This document shows, in pieces, positions 4,965 through 9,919 of a stretch of DNA of 9,919 bases. The stretch comes from an uncultured Alphaproteobacteria bacterium (GTDB lineage Bacteria > Pseudomonadota > Alphaproteobacteria > RF32 > CAG-239). The notes beneath the pieces are model-generated. The model worked only from the letters and a program-made list of their open reading frames with translations. It had not been told where the DNA came from and ran no database searches. Made by a program: the position numbers and the translations under genes. Positions within the stretch are counted from its first letter, which is position 1. Every line of letters starts with the position of its first letter. The DNA is taken from positions 1-9,919 of the forward strand of contig CAKQTH010000022.1 in the NCBI GenBank assembly GCA_934276635.1, in the 5' to 3' direction.

Positions 4965-5906
4965 ATGGAAAAGAAAACTTGCAAAAAGAGTAAAGATGTT
5001 TCCGATTTTATGGAAAACAACAATAAGGACGGTATCAGAGTTTTTGTTGCCGGAGGTTCCCGCTCGGGCAATGATGAAATATACGAACAGGAAGCGTATA
5101 CTCTCGGTCGCAAAATCATCAAAATGGACTTCAAACTCGATTTCGGGCTTTCTAACCGCGGAATTATGGGTGCTGTGGCAAAAGGAGTGCTCGACGGATG
5201 GAAGAAAAAACAGTCAACGCTCGAAAATCCGATACAGGGCATCACAACTCAAGAATATTATTCGCTGTATCCGAGCAATGACGAGCTTTTGTGCCAAACC
5301 CATGTAATCTTTGCGCAAACGCTTGAAGAACGCAAACAAAAGCTTTTGAATGCCGATTTTGTGGTATTTGCTCCGGGAGGAGTGGGCACTCTGGACGAGC
5401 TTGCATATGACTGTGTTGCAATGCAGGACGGATTTTTGCCGATAAAACCGTTTATTTTCTATAACATCAACGGATTTTTCCATCATTTGGTGGAATACCT
5501 GAAAGCGATTTCGGCCTCAGAATTTTCTGATCCGGTACCATTTATTGTTGTTGATGACAGCAACGAGCTTGAGGTTGTATTCCGCCTTTTGAAGCTGCAC
5601 TACCCGACCTGCTCTTCTTCAAAAGAAGCGTATTCCAACACCCGCAAGATTGTGTATGAGTTTCCCTATTTCTTAAAAAAACACGATAATGAACATCGCT
5701 ATGTTGAAGATATTGTGGCAGAAATGGACAGAATCAACAACTTTGGCTCAGATAAAGAAAAACAGGCTTTGGCAAACGAAATGGAAACCGCATATCTTGA
5801 AAAAGAAATTGAGCGTATGTATGAAAGACTGGCAAAAACTGGGCGGGATACTTCGGTTGTTAGCGACAAACTCAGCAGGCTGAAAACCCGAAAGAAAAAA
5901 CTTTAG
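4965..5906 (+). CDS. LOG-family (nucleotide phosphoribohydrolase-like) protein with C-terminal extension
   Basis: Residues from about 20 to 215 form a Rossmann-type LOG domain: VFVAGGSRSGND near the start, NRGIMGAVAKG, ERK with R123, and PGGVGTLDE at 137-145. R123 and E145 correspond to the catalytic pair of LOG enzymes, which release nucleobase from nucleoside 5'-monophosphates; some members make cytokinin. The older 'lysine decarboxylase' label for this family is not supported. At 313 residues it is over 100 longer than a minimal LOG protein. The excess is an N-terminal charged segment of about 20 residues and a C-terminal stretch (about 230-313) rich in K, E and R that looks helical or coiled-coil and ends in RLKTRKKKL. 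AAGGAG at 4951-4956, inside the end of tgt, is 8 nt from the ATG, so translation is probably coupled. The true substrate is unknown. Confidence 0.85.
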   Translation: MEKKTCKKSKDVSDFMENNNKDGIRVFVAGGSRSGNDEIYEQEAYTLGRKIIKMDFKLDFGLSNRGIMGAVAKGVLDGWKKKQSTLENPIQGITTQEYYSLYPSNDELLCQTHVIFAQTLEERKQKLLNADFVVFAPGGVGTLDELAYDCVAMQDGFLPIKPFIFYNINGFFHHLVEYLKAISASEFSDPVPFIVVDDSNELEVVFRLLKLHYPTCSSSKEAYSNTRKIVYEFPYFLKKHDNEHRYVEDIVAEMDRINNFGSDKEKQALANEMETAYLEKEIERMYERLAKTGRDTSVVSDKLSRLKTRKKKL

Positions 5907-5919
5907 AAAAGATTTTGCA

Positions 5920-7680
5920 ATGACGACGAATGTGTGGAAATTTTTGTGGCAATATATGCGCAAAATGAAAACTGCGTTTTTTCTGCTGCTTGCAATTTTT
6001 GTCGTCGCAATGATTTTCACTTCTTGGAGCACATTCGTCATCTCTAAAATGATAGGCAGAATTTCCGAGGCCGACGCCCGCAGTATCGAGGTTTGGCAAT
6101 GGGCAAAATATCTTGCTTTGTTTGCGGTTTTGAAACTTTCGCTTAGCTTTTTGAACTGGGCGCGCCGCTACATTGAAGAAGTCAAAATTATGCCTTATTA
6201 CCTTGCAAAAATCTCTCTGCATCTGTTTAAGTGCACGCATTCTCATTCCATAACCTTTTTCAATGAGGAAATGGCCGGCAACATCTCGGGCAAAGTGAAC
6301 AACATTTTGAGCAATATTCAAAATTTTTATGCCCATATGATGTTCGGTCTGTTTTATCCGGTTGTCGGAACTTTAATTATCATATTTTTCATTGCGCTTG
6401 AAGATTTTTGGCTGGCGATGCTGTTTTTGGTCTTAAACACAATATTCTTCGCGATTACGATTTTGATGCGCAAAAGAATTACTCCGCTGTCAAAGACAAC
6501 CGCAAAGCTGAAGTCAAAAGCCTCGGGAGTTTTTGTGGACGGCGTCAGCAACGCGTTTTTGGTCAAAAGCTTTTCAAACTATAACTATGAACGCTCCGTG
6601 TATTATAAAGCGCTCAAAGATTCAACCTTGGCGATTAAGGCGGAAAATCAAAAAGTCAACATCATAAATTCGGCAACCTTGATGCTGTTTGATATCATCT
6701 CCGTCGTATATTATATCATCATATTTTTGTGGTGGTACTATCTCGATTTGTCGATTGCCGGAGTTGTTTTGGTTTCACAATTTTCAATCAGCATAATCAA
6801 CAATATCCGCAATGTCGGGTATCTGGCCAGCGATTTCTCCCGCGTATACGGAAACATCAAAGACGGGTTGGAGCTGTTGGCAAAACCTTGCGAAATTGAA
6901 GATGAGCCCGCGGCAAAACCGCTGGTTTTAAAAAAAGATACAGGCATAAAGTTTGAAAATGTGACCTATTCATACAAAGACGGAGACATAATCTTCAAAG
7001 ATTTTAACTTGGGGATTCCTTCCGGCAAAAAAATCGGACTTGTCGGGCATTCCGGAGCCGGAAAATCCACTCTTGTAAAAATTTTGTGCCGCTATTATGA
7101 CATTGACAGCGGGACAATTTTAGTCGGCAATCAGGACATTTCAGCGGTCACACAAGAATCTTTGCGGCAAAATATATCTTATGTTTCGCAGGAAACAAGC
7201 CTGTTTAACCGCTCGATTATGGACAATATCCGTTACGGGCGGCCGTCGGCAACCGATGACGAGGTTATAGAGGCCGCAAAACAGGCCTACTGCCACGAAT
7301 TTATCTCTAAAATGCCGGCCGGATATGACAGCAAAGTCGGCGAACGCGGGGTTATGCTTTCCGGCGGACAGAAACAAAGAATTTCCATCGCCCGCGCAAT
7401 TTTGAAAAACGCTCCGATTCTGATTCTTGATGAGGCAACCTCTTCCCTTGATACTCAAAGCGAAAAATATATTCAGAAATCGCTGAAAAATCTGATGAAA
7501 AACAAGACAGTCATTGCAATTGCACACAGGCTCTCCACCCTAAACGACATGGACACCATTGTAGTTTTGGACAACGGCAAAATTGTCGAATCCGGCTCAA
7601 ATGACGAGCTTCTGGCGAAAAAAGGCCTGTATTGGAAGTTCTATAATATGCAGTCTGCCGGATTTTTGGATATAAAATAG
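5920..7680 (+). CDS. ABC exporter half-transporter (fused permease and ATPase)
   Basis: A 586-residue inner-membrane exporter of the MsbA/ABCB type. The first 310 or so residues hold six predicted membrane helices, beginning with FFLLLAIFVVAMIF. The nucleotide-binding domain has an intact Walker A GHSGAGKST (376-384), Q-loop Q424, signature LSGGQKQR (480-487), Walker B ILILDEATS with E505 as catalytic base, D-loop SLD, and H-loop H536. It should work as a homodimer driving export of a lipid or other amphipathic molecule, but substrate cannot be read from the sequence. The start at 5920 is 13 bp after the LOG stop, with only a weak GAAAAG before it. No terminator is seen between tgt and this gene, so the three are probably cotranscribed. 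Neither neighbour suggests the cargo. Confidence 0.93.
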   Translation: MTTNVWKFLWQYMRKMKTAFFLLLAIFVVAMIFTSWSTFVISKMIGRISEADARSIEVWQWAKYLALFAVLKLSLSFLNWARRYIEEVKIMPYYLAKISLHLFKCTHSHSITFFNEEMAGNISGKVNNILSNIQNFYAHMMFGLFYPVVGTLIIIFFIALEDFWLAMLFLVLNTIFFAITILMRKRITPLSKTTAKLKSKASGVFVDGVSNAFLVKSFSNYNYERSVYYKALKDSTLAIKAENQKVNIINSATLMLFDIISVVYYIIIFLWWYYLDLSIAGVVLVSQFSISIINNIRNVGYLASDFSRVYGNIKDGLELLAKPCEIEDEPAAKPLVLKKDTGIKFENVTYSYKDGDIIFKDFNLGIPSGKKIGLVGHSGAGKSTLVKILCRYYDIDSGTILVGNQDISAVTQESLRQNISYVSQETSLFNRSIMDNIRYGRPSATDDEVIEAAKQAYCHEFISKMPAGYDSKVGERGVMLSGGQKQRISIARAILKNAPILILDEATSSLDTQSEKYIQKSLKNLMKNKTVIAIAHRLSTLNDMDTIVVLDNGKIVESGSNDELLAKKGLYWKFYNMQSAGFLDIK

Positions 7681-7700
7681 AGCAGAAATCGAAAAACTTG

Positions 7701-7728
7701 TTGAAAATATCAAATATCATAATATAGT
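7701..7728 (+). promoter_or_regulatory. Candidate promoter of the aldolase gene
   Basis: TTGAAA (7701-7706), a 16-bp spacer and TATAGT (7723-7728), each one mismatch from consensus. No terminator separates the ABC transporter from this point, so some read-through from the tgt operon is also possible. Confidence 0.5.
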
Positions 7729-7765
7729 TTGAACGATAAGAATTTTTAATTATGAGGAGAAAATT

Positions 7766-8815
7766 ATGCCTTTAGTATCAATGCGTCAGATTCTTGACAA
7801 TGCGGCCGAAAACGGATATGGCGTTCCGGCTTTTAATATCAATAATATGGAACAGGTTTTGGCTGTTATGAATGCGGCTAAAAAAGTTAATGCTCCGGTT
7901 ATTTTGCAAACTTCCACCGGTGCCCGCAAATTTGCCGGCGACCCAATGCTTCGCCATATTGTGGCTGCGGCAGTGGAAATGTTCCCTGAAATTCCGGTAT
8001 GTCTGCATCAGGATCACGGTGCTTCGGTTGATATTTGTCAGTCCGCTTTGGTCAACGGATACACTTCCGTTATGATGGACGGTTCGCTTAATTCAGACGG
8101 CAAAACGCCCTCTTCTTTTGAATATAATGTTGATGTAACACAAAAAGTTGTTGCCAGAGCACACGCTGTTGGTGCTTCGGTTGAAGGCGAACTCGGCGTT
8201 ATCGGCTCGCTCGAAACAGGTAAAGGCGACAAAGAAGACGGCCACGGCGCAGAAGGCGTAATTTCTCGCGATAAATTGGTTACAAACCCCGATGAAGCGA
8301 AAAAATTTGTTGAACTTACTCATGTTGATGCGCTGGCTGTTGCTGTCGGAACATCGCACGGCGCATACAAATTTACACGCAAACCGGATGGTGAAATTCT
8401 GGCTATTGATGTAATTGAAAAAATTCACCAAAAACTGCCGAACACCCACCTTGTTATGCATGGTTCTTCTTCTGTTCCGCAAGAGTTGCAAGACCTTATT
8501 AACGCATACGGCGGCGCAATTCCTCAGACATACGGCGTTCCGGTTGAAGAAATCGTTCGCGGAATTAAATCCGGCGTTCGCAAAGTTAATGTCGACACTG
8601 ACTGCCGTATGGCCATGACCGGTGCAATCCGCCGCCTCTTTATGGAAAATCCGAAAGAATTTGACCCGCGCAAATATCTCAAACCTGCCATTGAAGAAAT
8701 GCAGAAAGTTTGCGAAGCTCGTTATATTGCGTTCGGCGCTGCCGGATATGCGGACAAAATTAAACCTGTTCTGCTGTCAGATATGGCCAAACGCTATGCC
8801 TCAGGTGAACTCTAA
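7766..8815 (+). CDS. fba: Class II fructose-1,6-bisphosphate aldolase
   Basis: Zinc-dependent aldolase that interconverts fructose-1,6-bisphosphate with dihydroxyacetone phosphate and glyceraldehyde-3-phosphate in glycolysis and gluconeogenesis; cytoplasmic. Visible class II landmarks: D83 (catalytic) and H84 (zinc) in CLHQDHGAS, VEGELGVIGSLE, H198 in GTSHGAYKF, H232 in MHGSSSVPQ, and the phosphate-binding region GVRKVNVDTDCR. At 349 residues, with the long insert near the end, it fits the Calvin-cycle subtype (class IIB), which occurs in many proteobacteria without a Calvin cycle. AGGAG (7755-7759) sits 6 nt before the ATG, the strongest RBS in the window, as expected for a highly expressed gene. 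It has its own promoter and a strong terminator; no other glycolytic gene is present here. Confidence 0.96.
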   Translation: MPLVSMRQILDNAAENGYGVPAFNINNMEQVLAVMNAAKKVNAPVILQTSTGARKFAGDPMLRHIVAAAVEMFPEIPVCLHQDHGASVDICQSALVNGYTSVMMDGSLNSDGKTPSSFEYNVDVTQKVVARAHAVGASVEGELGVIGSLETGKGDKEDGHGAEGVISRDKLVTNPDEAKKFVELTHVDALAVAVGTSHGAYKFTRKPDGEILAIDVIEKIHQKLPNTHLVMHGSSSVPQELQDLINAYGGAIPQTYGVPVEEIVRGIKSGVRKVNVDTDCRMAMTGAIRRLFMENPKEFDPRKYLKPAIEEMQKVCEARYIAFGAAGYADKIKPVLLSDMAKRYASGEL

Positions 8816-8838
8816 TTCGTAAATTCGGCAAAAATCAT

Positions 8839-8868
8839 AAAGCGCCTCGTTCCCGTGGCGCTTTTTTT
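8839..8868 (+). terminator. Rho-independent terminator after fba
   Basis: AAAGCGCC (8839-8846) pairs with GGCGCTTT (8857-8864) across a 10-nt loop, followed by T7 (8862-8868). It is placed between convergent genes (fba and the minus-strand gene ending at 8878) and may also stop transcription from the right. Confidence 0.9.
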
Positions 8869-8877
8869 GTGGGAATA

Positions 8878-9060
8878 TCAGTCAAACAACGAGGAAAATA
8901 TTGAAGAATCCCTTATTCTTTTTACTTCAATATCCGTATTCCTGTTTTTCATATCATTTGCGGTCCCGGTTATCATCTGTTCATAAGGGGTTGCGTTTTT
9001 ATCAAGATTTTCAAATCCTGCAAAATTTTTATATTTTTTATATTCTTTTTCTGTTGACAT
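8878..9060 (-). CDS. Small hydrophilic protein, 60 residues, unrecognised
   Basis: The product begins MSTEKEYKKYKNFAGFENLD and ends in IFSSLFD. It is highly charged, with a lysine/tyrosine-rich start and a hydrophobic last few residues, and has no signal peptide, membrane segment or cysteine. AAGGAA (9067-9072 on the complementary strand) lies 6 nt before the ATG, which makes this a credible gene despite its size. It is divergent from the membrane protein at 9090 with only 29 bp between the start codons, so their promoters must overlap each other's 5' coding ends. The start codon and leader recur as a 17-bp repeat at 9729-9745. I do not recognise the family. Confidence 0.6.
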   Translation of the reverse strand: MSTEKEYKKYKNFAGFENLDKNATPYEQMITGTANDMKNRNTDIEVKRIRDSSIFSSLFD

Positions 9061-9068
9061 TTTGAGTT
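9052..9068. repeat. 17-bp direct repeat, copy 1
   Basis: TGTTGACATTTTGAGTT occurs here and, identical, at 9729-9745 (677 bp apart). In this copy the minus strand carries the ATG and the first codons (MST) of the 60-residue gene. Confidence 0.85.
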
Positions 9069-9089
9069 CCTTTCATTACTGTTCAATTT

Positions 9090-9590
9090 ATGGTTGATAA
9101 GATTAAAAATAAGCATAATAATATTGTTCACACACTCTGCCTCTTGCCGAGTATGGTATTTATTTTTTTAAACTGTTTGCTTATATTATTGAGATTTATG
9201 CCAAACACCGCTATCAGCATAGCTGCAATAGTGATAAGCGTCTCAATTCTTTGTTTATTTTTTTATTTATACAACTGCAAAAAATTGCTTATAAATTATG
9301 CTTTTTATATGTCAATTTTTTTTGCTGCATCATTCAGCGCTATGTGCCATATATTTATCTGCGCAATATTTTTTGCATATGATATTTATTATTTGCAAGC
9401 ACTTGCCTTATATGTGTTGTTATTGCTTGTTATATATATTTCGGTTTTTTATAATAAAAAAATATTCTATTTTTTCGCCGGTATAACATGCCTCTTTACA
9501 ATACCTTCTATTCCGCTGTGTTTTGATTATTATCTTAGCCTGATTGAAGATGTTCACGATTATTTCTATCCTGCTCTGGATTTGTATTAG
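9090..9590 (+). CDS. Small polytopic membrane protein, 166 residues, unrecognised
   Basis: After a basic, probably cytoplasmic N-terminus (MVDKIKNKHNN) the protein has about four hydrophobic helices: roughly residues 14-35, 41-62, 71-95 and 100-140 (the last long enough for two short helices). It closes with an acidic, tyrosine-rich tail (SLIEDVHDYFYPALDLY). Base composition is about 30% GC, well below the tgt-fba block. No Shine-Dalgarno is visible before ATG 9090; an in-frame ATG at 9153 would remove the basic N-terminus and part of the first helix, so 9090 is kept. It pairs divergently with the 60-residue gene. A degraded copy of the coding segment for DYYLSL recurs downstream at 9694. It could be an immunity-type or accessory membrane protein, but nothing identifies it. 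Confidence 0.6.
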   Translation: MVDKIKNKHNNIVHTLCLLPSMVFIFLNCLLILLRFMPNTAISIAAIVISVSILCLFFYLYNCKKLLINYAFYMSIFFAASFSAMCHIFICAIFFAYDIYYLQALALYVLLLLVIYISVFYNKKIFYFFAGITCLFTIPSIPLCFDYYLSLIEDVHDYFYPALDLY

Positions 9591-9690
9591 CACCATAATC
9601 AAGACCCATTTATCCCGGTTACCTATGACAGGACATATATTACAATTTTAAGTTGACTTCAAGAATATTTTCCTACTTATGCACACATTT

Positions 9691-9728
9691 TAGGATTATT
9701 ATCTTAGCTTGTTGAATATATTTTTTAT
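9691..9728 (+). pseudogene. Degenerate fragment of the 9090 membrane gene's 3' end
   Basis: GATTATTATCTTAGC at 9694-9708 matches 9525-9539 exactly, and 11 of the next 15 bases also match. In frame it reads DYYLSLLNIF against DYYLSLIEDV in the intact gene, but a TAG stands directly before it and no ORF surrounds it. It is best read as a leftover from a duplication or recombination. The surrounding 9591-9690 holds nothing I can name. Confidence 0.45.
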
Positions 9729-9745
9729 TGTTGACATTTTGAGTT
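9729..9745. repeat. 17-bp direct repeat, copy 2
   Basis: Identical to 9052-9068. Here the minus-strand ATG would encode only MSTIKNIFNKLR before a stop, and the AAGGAA ribosome site is lost, so this looks like the broken start of a second copy of the small gene. The composition break lies immediately to its right. Confidence 0.85.
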
Positions 9746-9919
9746 TGTAAGGACGGGAGTAGCGTCAGATGTAACAAACACGGGCTCATCGGCTGCGGCC
9801 ACTGGGAGCAACCAAACGACAATCGACAACGAGGTATTGGATAGAGCGGAAGAGCTCGTAAGCAAATCGATGGTACATCAGGGCAGCGAGATGGTAATAG
9901 CCGGAACGACCTCTGGTGA
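9735..9919 (+). CDS. Open reading frame fragment of foreign composition (runs off right edge)
   Basis: After a TGA at 9732-9734 this frame stays open to the window end (61 codons plus two bases), reading VRTGVASDVTNTGSSAAATG and onward through an acidic helix-like stretch (DNEVLDRAEELVSKSMVHQG). There is no ATG before 9870 and no convincing RBS, so either the start is non-standard or the true N-terminus has been replaced at the junction near 9740. GC is about 53% against about 30% just upstream, and all seven valine codons are GTA, unlike the GTT/GTC use of the housekeeping genes. I do not recognise it. It could be an acquired gene (phage or other element), a truncated gene, or a chimeric assembly join. 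Confidence 0.4.

Noticed and set aside
1..9919. CRISPR array or tRNA/rRNA gene
   Set aside because: No regularly spaced repeats, no cloverleaf with TTCRA loop and no rRNA-like stretch was found on either strand.

Overview
The window looks like chromosomal DNA from an AT-rich Gram-negative bacterium, probably an uncultured host-associated alphaproteobacterium. The Gram-negative call rests on two small outer-membrane beta-barrel proteins, a signal-peptide-bearing surface adhesin with Pmp-type repeats, and a long class II aldolase of the Calvin-cycle subtype common in proteobacteria. The class-level call is an inference and was not tested.

Layout. (1) 1-1422, minus: the 5' part of a secreted beta-helix adhesin that runs off the left edge. 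Its promoter has a run of nine G (coding strand) between a consensus -35 and a weak -10, the layout of a phase-variable promoter. (2) 1423-1932: a 510-bp gene-free stretch. It holds that promoter, a leader hairpin, a highly structured candidate RNA with a TATAAT box and a strong terminator (about 1607-1843), and the promoter of the next gene. (3) 1933-2406, plus: an unrecognised 157-residue protein. (4) 2549-3676, minus: two tandem paralogous outer-membrane proteins, each with its own terminator. Each also has its own copy of an inverted element (TRTGACAAAA and TTTTGTCATA exactly 19 bp apart) around the -35. (5) 3838-7680, plus: an apparent operon of tgt (queuosine tRNA modification), a LOG-family phosphoribohydrolase-like protein with a long charged tail, and an ABC exporter half-transporter. 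(6) 7766-8815, plus: class II fructose-bisphosphate aldolase with its own promoter, RBS and terminator. (7) 8878-9590: a divergent pair 29 bp apart, a 60-residue hydrophilic protein (minus) and a 166-residue membrane protein (plus), both unrecognised. (8) 9591-9919: short degenerate repeats of the preceding genes, then an abrupt jump to about 53% GC coding-like sequence with foreign codon use, running off the right edge.

The core (tgt to fba) is ordinary housekeeping. The novelty is on the flanks: switchable surface-protein expression on the left, paired outer-membrane genes under a duplicated operator-like element, an unassigned structured RNA, and a rearranged accessory edge on the right. 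Both ends are open, so the adhesin's C-terminus and the identity of the right-hand reading frame cannot be seen here.
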